This document shows positions 14,108 to 21,709 of a stretch of 64,000 bases of DNA, one piece after another. Made by a program: the position numbers and the translations under genes. A model generated the notes under the pieces. The model saw nothing but the letters and a program-made list of their open reading frames with translations. It was not told the DNA's origin and did not search any database. Source of the DNA: Crystallibacter degradans (GTDB lineage: Bacteria > Actinomycetota > Actinomycetes > Actinomycetales > Micrococcaceae); contig NZ_JABBCH010000016.1 of the NCBI RefSeq assembly GCF_012952295.1, forward strand, positions 21,645-85,644, given 5' to 3'. Position 1 is the first letter of the stretch. Every line of letters begins with the position of its first letter.

Positions 14108-16114
14108 TCACCCTTCCGGTGCAGGAGCCGGTGCGGTCGCGGGCACTTCCGGAGCGGGCGCGGACGGCACCGGGTCAGCAGCCGGTTCCGTGGCCGCGGG
14201 CGCTGGCGGCGCGGGTTCAGGCGGCGCAGGTTCAGGCGGTGCGGGGGCGGGCGGGTCGGAGGCGGGAGCCGTCTGTTCCGGGGCAGGTGGCTCGGGCGCC
14301 GGCGTCTGCGGGATGTCGGGAGCAGGCGTCACCGGCGGCTCCGCTGTGGTCGGCGGCTGTGTGGCCGGGGGTTGGGCGGGCGTCGTCGGTGCGGGACCGG
14401 TTGCCGGCGGCTCCGGCTGTGGCGCCGGGGCGGTCGACTCTTGTGCGGGCTGGCTCGTTCCCTTTGTTGTCGGCTTCGGCGTGCTCGACGAAGAGTCCGG
14501 GCGGCGTGCGTTTGTGCCTGCGGTAGAGCCCTTCGGCGGTGTGGCCTTGCCGCCGTCGTTATTTCCTGCCCCCGCAGTCCCGTCCGCGGGCGCTGTCCCG
14601 GCGGCCGGACTGCCGTCTGCATCCACCGCCTGCCAATTATCAGTAATCGGGGTCTCGCCGCTGCCGTCCAAGGCCTGTATTCCTGCCGGTCCACCCGCGC
14701 CTGATCCCTGCGGTCCGGCAGCGCCGCCGGGCGGCGGAGCCGTCCCCGCTGCGCCTTCCTCTTCCGAAGCCTGTGCCCCCGCTGCCCCCGCCGCCAACGG
14801 ATTCATCTCCGCCGGGCTCTGTGCCGCTGTGGCGGTCAGGATGGTGAGCGTGGCGACGACGGCTGCTACCGCCGTCATCCGGGCACCCGTCCGGGGGTGC
14901 GCCGGTTTAGCGGAAGCCACGGGCGCGCTCGTCCCGATGTCAGTCCCGAAACGGTGACCGTGACTGTGAAGGTCCGCCTCCTCAGACGCGGCCGGACTGG
15001 CCGGAGCAGCCTGCGCTCCGGCAGTTACCGGAGCCAGCATGGCCGCGGCGGAGAACGCCGCGCCCAGCGAGATGGAGGCCTTGGGATCGGCGTCGATAGC
15101 GATCGGCCGGTTGAACTCCGCCGAGAGCAACTGGGCCACGAGCGGGATGCGCGAAGAGCCGCCGATCAGGAGGATGGCGCTTAGGTCCCCGGCATCGGTG
15201 TCTGCCGCCTGCAGCGCACGCTTGAGCGCCTCGATGGTCTGCTGGACGCCGTCGCCGATCATGCCTTCGAACTCCGAGCGCACCAAACGAATCTGGCTTT
15301 GGCCGCCCGGAAGAAGTACGGGAATGGAGGCCTCCGAATCCGTGGACAGGGCTTCCTTCGCCTCCGTGCATTCCCGGCGGAGCCGCACAAGCGCCATCAG
15401 CACTCCCGGGTCACTGGTATCGAGGCCGGTCAGAGCGTCTGCCGCGCAGGCAGCAACGTGGCGGAAGACGGCGTCGTCGAAATCGGCGCCGCCGAGGCGT
15501 TCAATTCCCTCGGGACGCCCGAGCGTGCGGAAAGTCTCCGCACTGCTTTTCTGCAGTACGGCCGCGTCGAAGGTCCCGCCGCCGAGGTCGTAGACCGCGA
15601 TGGTGCTGCCCTCATCAACCCGTTCCTGCGAGGCATAGTGCACCGCTGCAGCCTCCGGCTCGCTGACCAGCGTTACCTCGGCAAGCCCGACGCCGGCCAG
15701 GGCTTGCCGGACCAGGTCTTTTTTATAGCCTCCCCAGCTGGCCGGATGCGCGATGGCGATGGCGGCAGGCGGCTCCCCCTCGCGCTCCTGGGCACGGTCG
15801 ACCACCCAACGTGCCATGGTGGCGACAATATCCTCGGGCGCCACAGACAGGTCGCCGACGACGATGGGGACGGCATCGCCCACACGACGTTTGAATTCAC
15901 GTACCAACCGGTCCGGGTGCGTTGTTCCGCGGCGTTCGGCCGCCTCGCCCACCAAGACCTGCCCGTCTTCGCCGAGGAAGATCACCGATGGCACCGCGCC
16001 GCCGCGTACACCCAGGTTCAGGACCTGCGGCGCCGGATGTCCTGCACTGTCCAAACGCGCAACGGCCGCAGCGGAAAAGCTCGTGCCAATATCAATACCA
16101 AGTACAAAGGCCAT
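14108..16114 (-). CDS. Hsp70-like ATPase with transmembrane helix and Pro/Ala-rich tail
   Basis: The first 370 of 668 residues form an actin/Hsp70-fold ATPase: phosphate-1 loop LGIDIGTSFSAAAV, connect-1 with DLGGGTFDAAV, and adenosine motif LLIGGSSRIPLV. The substrate-binding beta domain of DnaK is missing. Instead, after a linker, one hydrophobic helix (MTAVAAVVATLTILTATAA) leads into about 200 residues rich in P, A, E and T, probably outside the membrane. ATG 16114 (MAFVLGIDIG) follows GGGGGAG; an upstream frame opening at 16156 is less likely. The gene heads the ini-like locus and is translationally linked to iniR, suggesting an ATP-controlled membrane sensor or scaffold for the same response. 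Confidence 0.82.
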   Translation of the reverse strand: MAFVLGIDIGTSFSAAAVARLDSAGHPAPQVLNLGVRGGAVPSVIFLGEDGQVLVGEAAERRGTTHPDRLVREFKRRVGDAVPIVVGDLSVAPEDIVATMARWVVDRAQEREGEPPAAIAIAHPASWGGYKKDLVRQALAGVGLAEVTLVSEPEAAAVHYASQERVDEGSTIAVYDLGGGTFDAAVLQKSSAETFRTLGRPEGIERLGGADFDDAVFRHVAACAADALTGLDTSDPGVLMALVRLRRECTEAKEALSTDSEASIPVLLPGGQSQIRLVRSEFEGMIGDGVQQTIEALKRALQAADTDAGDLSAILLIGGSSRIPLVAQLLSAEFNRPIAIDADPKASISLGAAFSAAAMLAPVTAGAQAAPASPAASEEADLHSHGHRFGTDIGTSAPVASAKPAHPRTGARMTAVAAVVATLTILTATAAQSPAEMNPLAAGAAGAQASEEEGAAGTAPPPGGAAGPQGSGAGGPAGIQALDGSGETPITDNWQAVDADGSPAAGTAPADGTAGAGNNDGGKATPPKGSTAGTNARRPDSSSSTPKPTTKGTSQPAQESTAPAPQPEPPATGPAPTTPAQPPATQPPTTAEPPVTPAPDIPQTPAPEPPAPEQTAPASDPPAPAPPEPAPPEPAPPAPAATEPAADPVPSAPAPEVPATAPAPAPEG

Positions 16115-16613
16115 GGACTCCCCCAACAATGCGCGATCGACCTCGGTCGTCCCCACCCGTGAACGGGCTTTCAGTCAGAGCAGTGCGATGCTCCCCAATA
16201 AGCCAGGCAAAGATCCATGCCATGGATGCGGCATGTCAGCGGACCTCATTACCTCCGCTGCGGTGACGCTCAAAGGTGCTTCAGTGATGATCGCCGGTTC
16301 CCAGCCGGCCCACTCGTTGTCTTTGCCTGACCCCAACTCCTTCAGGTTAGGAGCCCTTCTGTTGGAATAGCAAGGGGTTTGGACCCCGTAATCCCGCGGG
16401 AAAACACCTTTGTCCGTGGTTAATGGATTAGGTAGGCCTATACGTCTTGAATGGTGCAATCCCTGGGGCTGACGGGCGGGCTATCGATCTCATCCTTCGG
16501 ACTGATGCCGCCCGCCGTGCGGGAAATCTAGACTCTCAAACGGGGGTTGGAAAAATCGTGGCCGACCGGAAACTGGCTGGCACTGCACCCCGGATGGACC
16601 GAGGGAACGGGGG
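16115..16613. other. Intergenic region upstream of the Hsp70-like gene
   Basis: About 500 bases without a convincing gene; the short open frames here lack ribosome binding sites and recognisable content. It must contain the promoter of the minus-strand ini-like locus; the most notable element is at 16344-16387. The start codon is about 220 bases from the candidate transcription start, so a long leader is possible. Confidence 0.6.
16344..16387 (-). promoter_or_regulatory. Candidate promoter of the Hsp70-iniR genes with the shared element
   Basis: On the minus strand GTCCAAACCCCT (16384-16373) runs into a possible -35 TTGCTA (16373-16368), with 18 bases to a -10 TAACCT (16349-16344). The 12-mer is identical to the one before iniB, and here too it is part of a GGGG-N6-CCCC palindrome (16374-16387). 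The matching position relative to both candidate -35 boxes suggests one regulator acts at both places. Confidence 0.5.
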
Positions 16614-16838
16614 ATGCGCGTGGAGTATGTCCAGTTGATGTGGCTTGATTGTGCCGGCCCTTTTGCCCTCTGCCTCAACGCAGGAGCGCTGGTCAGCGTC
16701 CTCCGCAGCACCTTCTCTGCGGCAGCCAAAACCGCCTGGGCCTGTGTGGTCCTCCTCGTCCCGGTCCTTGGCGCCTCCTTCTGGTTGGCAGCACATCGCA
16801 CTCTCCGTAAGAACCAGCGGGGAGATGTCCATTCGTGA
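16614..16838 (+). CDS. Small PLDc_N-like membrane protein
   Basis: The 74-residue product contains two membrane helices. The second reads AWACVVLLVPVLGASFWLAAHR, close to the signature of the phospholipase D-nuclease N-terminal (PLDc_N) family, where W-x-x-x-x-L-x-x-P-x-L-G-x-x-x-x-L is typical. GAGGG upstream of the ATG serves as a ribosome binding site. Such proteins are small and of unknown function. It is not part of an obvious operon. Confidence 0.5.
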   Translation: MRVEYVQLMWLDCAGPFALCLNAGALVSVLRSTFSAAAKTAWACVVLLVPVLGASFWLAAHRTLRKNQRGDVHS

Positions 16839-16900
16839 TGGAATAACCAAAGGCAGCCCGACAAACCGGTTATAGGGGCTGACCAGAATCGAGGCGTCCA

Positions 16901-17997
16901 TTGGCAACCGCACGCCGCAGCACTTCTGTGCGGGTGGGAATCCTGGTTTTCGACGGCGTGAAACTGCTCGACGTCGCCGGCCCGGCGGAGGCATTCGCCG
17001 AGGCAAACCTGCTCGGTGCTTCCTATGAACTTGTCCTCCTGTCACCGGATGGGAACGACGTTGTTTCTTCTGTGGGCATGCGGCTGTGTCGGTTGATGGC
17101 ACGGCGGTCGAGGCGGCGGGCTTTCACACCGTCCTGGTGGCCGGCGGAGATGCCCTGCCCAGGAAACAGGTTTCCGCCGGGCTGGTCGCCGCCGCCGAAC
17201 ACCTGGCCCGGAACACCCAACGTATGTCCTCCATCTGCACGGGTGCCTTCGTTCTTGCCGCGGCGGGGTTGCTCGAGGGCCGCCGTGCCACTACACACTG
17301 GAAACACACCCAGGAGCTGGCGCTGCGTCACCCGACAACGCACGTGGAGCCTGACGCCATCTTTATCAGTGATGGCCACATCCACACCTCGGCCGGCGTC
17401 ACCGCGGGAATCGACCTTGCCCTGGCGCTAATCGAAGACGACCACGGCCCGGATCTGGCCCGGGCGGTAGCCCGTTCCCTGGTGGTGTACATGCAGCGTT
17501 CGGGCGGCCAGTCGCAATTCTCTGCCCCGCTACAGGGGGATCCGCCCAAGTCCTCGCCGCTGCGCCCGGTGCTCGACGCCGTTCAGGCTGATCCAGCGGC
17601 GGAGCACTCCGTTCCGGCACTTGCCCGCAACGCCAACCTGAGCGTGCGGCACCTGACACGGCTCTTCCGCGAGGAGCTGCAGACCACCCCCTCGAAATAT
17701 GTGGAGCTCGTCCGCTTCGACACCGCCAAGGCCCTGCTGGACGCGGGCTACAGCGTCACGGAAGCGGCCGAACGCTCCGGATTCGGCAATTCCGAAGCGC
17801 TGCGGCGGACCTTCATCGCGAGGATCGGCGTGCCGCCGTCGAAATACCACAGCTTTTTCGGTCGACGGCGAAAAACGGCTGAAAGTCACCGAACGCCATG
17901 GCCGAATCTGAGGGAATGTCGTCCTTCGCGACGGGGCCTGTCCCAGCCCCGCCGGACAGTATGGAAAGTGGGTACATTCCCGTGCCCCAGTATTTAA
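16901..17997 (+). pseudogene. GlxA-type AraC family regulator, frameshifted
   Basis: From TTG 16901 the frame encodes the start of a DJ-1/PfpI-like amidotransferase domain (VRVGILVFDGVKLLDVAGPAEAF...SPDGNDVVSSVGMR) and then loses similarity at about 17,083. The domain continues in another frame from about 17,086 (VDGTAVEAAGFHTVLVAGGD, SICTGAFVLAAAGLLEGRRATTHW) into a C-terminal AraC double helix-turn-helix (SVRHLTRLFREEL...AAERSGFGNSEALRRTF). A one- or two-base indel inside cggctgtgtcg explains the break. Whether it is a real mutation or a sequencing error cannot be told from one sequence. Intact relatives regulate choline, isonitrile or cyanamide metabolism. The last 35 residues (after FFGRRRKTAE) look like read-through and may be non-native. 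Confidence 0.8.
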
Positions 17998-18007
17998 GGA
18001 GACATTC

Positions 18008-18646
18008 ATGGCGGAAGTCATTGCCGGCATTACGGTTCCGGACACCGAACTCGTGCGGAACGCAACCGAACTGGTCCGCGGTACCACCGACGACTTATTG
18101 TTCGACCATTCCCGGCGGGTGTTCCTCTTCGGCGCGCTCCAGGGCCGGCGCCTCGGCCTCGATGTCGACCACGAACTGCTCTATGTAGGCGCCCTCTTCC
18201 ACGACCTGGGCCTGACGGATAAGTACGGCACGGACAAGCTGCGCTTCGAGGTCGACGGCGCCAACGCCGCCAAGACATTCCTGCTGGACCACGGACGCTC
18301 GGAGGCTGACGCGACCAAGGTGTGGACCGCCGTCGCACTCCACACCACCCCTGGCGTGCCCGAATTCATGGATCCGGAAATCGCGCTGGTGACCGCCGGC
18401 GTGGAGACCGATGTCCTGGGTATCGGATACCAGGACCTTGAGCGGACCGACATCGACGCCGTCACCGCCGCGCACCCGCGGCCGGACTTCAAGCGTCAGA
18501 TCCTGGCAGCCTTCACGGAGGGCAACAGGCACCGCCCGGAGACCACTTTCGGCAACGTCAACGCCGATGTGCTCGAGCACTTCAGCCCTGGTTTCCGCCG
18601 CACGGACTTCGTGGAGATCATCCAGAACTCTGCCTGGCCCGAGTAA
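18008..18646 (+). CDS. HD-domain hydrolase, cyanamide hydratase-like
   Basis: A 212-residue HD-domain protein with metal ligands in FDHSRRVFLFGALQGRRLG (H), LFHDLGLTDKYG (HD) and VALHTT. Its length and pattern match the cyanamide hydratase-like group often found next to GlxA-type regulators, here immediately upstream. AAGGAG lies six bases ahead of the ATG. The substrate is not determined by sequence. If the neighbouring regulator is truly broken, this gene may be mis-regulated. Confidence 0.78.
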   Translation: MAEVIAGITVPDTELVRNATELVRGTTDDLLFDHSRRVFLFGALQGRRLGLDVDHELLYVGALFHDLGLTDKYGTDKLRFEVDGANAAKTFLLDHGRSEADATKVWTAVALHTTPGVPEFMDPEIALVTAGVETDVLGIGYQDLERTDIDAVTAAHPRPDFKRQILAAFTEGNRHRPETTFGNVNADVLEHFSPGFRRTDFVEIIQNSAWPE

Positions 18647-18751
18647 GTCCCGCCTTCCGCGGTCCGGTTCGCCTCAGTGTTAGCGAGGACCTGTTGCCGT
18701 TAGGATCGGAACAGGAGCCCGTAAAGGGGCAGCAACGGGGAGGGGCATACA

Positions 18752-19825
18752 GTGGCATCGTCACCAGCTGCTGCCGGCCTCCCCGGCCCAAAATCCCCGG
18801 GGCTCGCCCTCGCCCGGGTCAGCCTTGAAGCAGGCGGCGTTGCCCTTGTCCCCCACAGGCCCCGCGCTCCGCGGCCCGACGAGGTGGAGCTCAAGGTGAC
18901 GCTGTGCGGACTCTCCGGCGCCGACGTCGTTGTTTATCATGCCGATCCGGCCTTCGACTGGGTCCGTCCGGGCACGGTGCTCGGGCACGAAGCCGTGGGA
19001 GTGGTATCTGCCGTCGGCCTGCTGGTGCCGGAATGGCCGGCCCCGGGGACGCGCGTTGTTCCCGTATCCACGCTCAGCTGCGGCGGCTGCGAAGAATGCC
19101 TGGCCGACCGGCCGCAGCAGTGCATTCGGCCCAGCACCCTAGGACTCAACCGTGACGGAACGGCAGCGCGGACCGCCCTGGTTCCGTGGCAGAACCTGCT
19201 GGCGGTGCCGGAGGGTCTCCCGGATACGACGGCGGTGCTCGCCGAGCCCACGTCCGTCGCCTGGCGCGCCGCCGCCACCGTGGGACAGATCCGTCCCGGC
19301 GACCGCGTGGCGGTTTCGACCACGCGGGCCGTTGGGCTGCTTGCTGCCCTGATTGCCCGGAACCTGGGCGCCGACGTCGTAATGGTGGGACGGCCCGGCC
19401 CCCACCATCAGCAACGCCAGGAACTTGCCGCGAGCCTCGGCCTGCGCAACACCACCGCGCCCGAGCCGGAGAGCGTTGATGTCTGGATCGAGGCGTCCGG
19501 TTCGGGCAAGCAGCTGGCTTCCGCCGTGGAGGTGCTCCGACCGGGCGGCAAGCTTGTACTGGTAGCCATGTACGCCACGGGTGCGCGGCAAACGGTGAAC
19601 ACGGTGGTCGGCAAGGAGCTGACCGTGCTGACCAGTTATGCTTCCACCCGCTCGGACTTTGACGACGCGCTGGCGTTCCTGACCACCATGCCGGACCTCG
19701 GCGAGCGCCTGATTACCGTCTACCCAATAGGGCAGGCCGTGGAGGCGCTGCGGCTGACGGCCGAAGGCGCCCCGGCCGACGATGGCCGCCCGCTGGTCAA
19801 AGCGGTGCTCCGGCCGAACGGCTGA
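18752..19825 (+). CDS. Zinc-dependent alcohol dehydrogenase
   Basis: A 357-residue MDR enzyme with both zinc sites. Catalytic ligands appear in TLCGLSGAD and GHEAVGVV, the structural zinc in CGGCEECLADRPQQC, and a catalytic-site acidic stretch in LAEPTSVAWRA. The Rossmann fold runs from about residue 180, but its usual G-x-G-x-x-G loop is degenerate (STTRAVGLLAAL), so cofactor binding may be atypical. Start GTG 18752 follows GGGGAGGGG. The substrate is unknown; the group includes sorbitol, threonine and glutathione-independent alcohol dehydrogenases. Confidence 0.8.
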   Translation: MASSPAAAGLPGPKSPGLALARVSLEAGGVALVPHRPRAPRPDEVELKVTLCGLSGADVVVYHADPAFDWVRPGTVLGHEAVGVVSAVGLLVPEWPAPGTRVVPVSTLSCGGCEECLADRPQQCIRPSTLGLNRDGTAARTALVPWQNLLAVPEGLPDTTAVLAEPTSVAWRAAATVGQIRPGDRVAVSTTRAVGLLAALIARNLGADVVMVGRPGPHHQQRQELAASLGLRNTTAPEPESVDVWIEASGSGKQLASAVEVLRPGGKLVLVAMYATGARQTVNTVVGKELTVLTSYASTRSDFDDALAFLTTMPDLGERLITVYPIGQAVEALRLTAEGAPADDGRPLVKAVLRPNG

Positions 19826-19872
19826 CTCCGCTGGCTCACCGGCTGACCGGACGAATCCGCTGGTCAGGCAGC

Positions 19873-19918
19873 TGACCCTTGGGTCAAATTGACACATGCG
19901 TGTGACCCGTGACATATT
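19873..19918 (+). promoter_or_regulatory. Promoter and operator half-sites of the asparagine locus regulator
   Basis: TTGACA (19889-19894), 17 bases, then ACATAT (19912-19917) give one of the best promoter matches in the window. TGACCC (19873-19878), GGGTCA (19881-19886) and TGACCC (19903-19908) form overlapping inverted repeats around the -35 box, as expected for autorepression by the FadR-type protein. The GTG at 19926 is about where transcription would start. Confidence 0.65.
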
Positions 19919-19925
19919 TCTCTGC

Positions 19926-20624
19926 GTGAACCTGTCAGACAGCTGGACAGCAGGACAGCCCATTGTCCGCGTCGGTGCCGCCGAGGCCGTACTGCGCTCC
20001 CTCCGCGCCGCCATCGAAGAAGGCAAGCTCCCGGTCGGCACTAAGCTCAGCTCGGAGGCCGCGCTCGCCCAGCAGTACGCCGTGAGCCGCTCCGTGATCC
20101 GCGAGGCGCTGCGGTCCTGCGCGTCCCTGGGGCTGACGGTGACGCGGACCGGCAAGGGCACCTTCGTCATTTCGGACCGCGTGGCCTCGGACCTCACCCT
20201 CGGCCAGTACTCCGCCCGGGAACTGACCGAGGCCCGCCCGCACATCGAAGTTCCGGCCGCCGGGCTGGCCGCCGAACGCCGGAGCGACGAGGAGCTCGCG
20301 TTCCTGCGGGACGTCGTCCAGGCAATGTGCACCGAGGACGATCCGGAAGCCTGGGTCAGCCTCGACGCCAGCTTCCATTCCGCTATCGCCCGGGCCAGCG
20401 GCAACCGCGTGTTCGAGTCGGTGGTGGCGGACATCCGCGACGCGCTGGCGCATCAGTCCGAGACGCTGAACATGGTGGCAGGCCGCCAGCAGAAATCCGA
20501 TGTGGAACACCGCCGCATCGTCGACGCCATTGAGGCCGGTTCCGCCGCTGAAGCCAGCGCCGCCATGCGCGACCATCTGGCCGCGGTGGGCGTGGCCCTG
20601 GACCGCCTGCTGAACGCCAGCTGA
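19926..20624 (+). CDS. FadR-subfamily GntR regulator of the asparagine genes
   Basis: The 232-residue protein has a GntR winged helix (LRSLRAAIEEGKLPVGTKLSSEAALAQQYAVSRSVIREALRS) and an all-helical FCD effector domain with the metal or acid-binding residues D-x-x-F-H-x-x-I (DASFHSAI) and a later H (DHLAAVG). I use GTG 19926 because the ATG at 19896 falls inside the -35/-10 spacer and cannot be on the transcript. It precedes asparaginase, aspartase and permease genes on the same strand, so aspartate or asparagine is the likely effector. Confidence 0.85.
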   Translation: MNLSDSWTAGQPIVRVGAAEAVLRSLRAAIEEGKLPVGTKLSSEAALAQQYAVSRSVIREALRSCASLGLTVTRTGKGTFVISDRVASDLTLGQYSARELTEARPHIEVPAAGLAAERRSDEELAFLRDVVQAMCTEDDPEAWVSLDASFHSAIARASGNRVFESVVADIRDALAHQSETLNMVAGRQQKSDVEHRRIVDAIEAGSAAEASAAMRDHLAAVGVALDRLLNAS

Positions 20625-20683
20625 TTCATCCAGGCGCCTTCCGCCTCGCTCCTTTTTGACCGCATTCCCAACAGAAAGCCGCC

Positions 20684-21694
20684 ATGCTGCCCTTGATATC
20701 CCAGGCTGAACCCGGCCAGCCCTGCGCCGTGCCCCGGCCGAACCATGTCCCGCTCGCCGAGCAGACCCGCGACGGCCTGGTGGAAAGCGTCCACTACGGT
20801 TCCGTCATCGCCTTGGATTACGACGGCGGCACCCGGCTTTCCGCCGGCCACCCCCTGGCGCTGTTCTACCCCCGTTCCTCGCTCAAGCCGCTGCAGGCCG
20901 TGGCCATGGTCCGCGCCGGCCTGGACCTGCCGCCGGACCTGCTGGCCCTGGCCGCGGCGAGCCACTCCGGCTCCAGCGGACACCAGGACGGAGCGATGCG
21001 CATTCTCCAATTACACGGTCTCACCGAAGCGGTGCTCGAGAACACGGTTGACCTGCCGTATGGCGATGCGGAACGGCAGAGCTGGCTCCGCGCCGGCGGC
21101 GAAGCGTCGCAGCTGGCCCAGAACTGCTCGGGCAAGCACGCCGCCATGACGGCTACCTGCGTGATCAACGGCTGGCCGGTAGCCGGGTATCTCAATCCGG
21201 AACATCCGCTGCAGGCGGCGATTGCCGCCGTCGTTCTTGAGCTGACCGGCGAGGAATCCCCGCTGGCCAGCACGGACGGTTGCGGCACGCCGCTCTTTGC
21301 CCTGAGCCTGCTTGCAATGGCCCGCGCGTTTGGCCGGATTGCCTCCGCCGCGCCGGGCACGGCAGAGGCCGCCGTGGCCAACGCAATGATGGCGCATCCC
21401 GAACAGGTCGCCGGTGCCGGCCGGGATGTCACCGCGCTGATGCGGCTGGTTCCCGGCCTGCTGGCTAAGGACGGTTTTGAGGGCCTGCAGCTGGTGGGGC
21501 TCCGCGATGGCCGCGCCGTTGCAGTCAAGATCTCGGACGGTTCAGACCGCGCCCGGCTGCCGGTCACCCTCCACGCACTGGCAGCCCTCGGCCTCGACCC
21601 CGGCCTGCTGCAAACTCTTGCCCCTGCACCCATCCTGGGCGGCGGGCGTCCGGTGGGAGAGCTCCGCGCCATCGATTTCAGCACCTCGAACTAA
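20684..21694 (+). CDS. L-asparaginase, Rhizobium etli AnsA-like family
   Basis: A 336-residue enzyme of the PF06089 type, unrelated to the E. coli type I/II asparaginases. The family signatures are visible: PRSSLKPLQA near residue 63, SHSGSSGHQ at about 93 and QNCSGKHAAM at about 147 with the catalytic/zinc cysteine and the S-x-K serine and lysine. It converts asparagine to aspartate and ammonia in the cytoplasm. It is followed by aspartase after 15 bases, so the pair would take asparagine to fumarate. Confidence 0.85.
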   Translation: MLPLISQAEPGQPCAVPRPNHVPLAEQTRDGLVESVHYGSVIALDYDGGTRLSAGHPLALFYPRSSLKPLQAVAMVRAGLDLPPDLLALAAASHSGSSGHQDGAMRILQLHGLTEAVLENTVDLPYGDAERQSWLRAGGEASQLAQNCSGKHAAMTATCVINGWPVAGYLNPEHPLQAAIAAVVLELTGEESPLASTDGCGTPLFALSLLAMARAFGRIASAAPGTAEAAVANAMMAHPEQVAGAGRDVTALMRLVPGLLAKDGFEGLQLVGLRDGRAVAVKISDGSDRARLPVTLHALAALGLDPGLLQTLAPAPILGGGRPVGELRAIDFSTSN

Positions 21695-21709
21695 GGAATA
21701 AGAACACCA

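Noticed and set aside
16447..16638. Small ORF of 63 codons before the PLDc_N gene
   Set aside because: No ribosome binding site and no coherent protein features.
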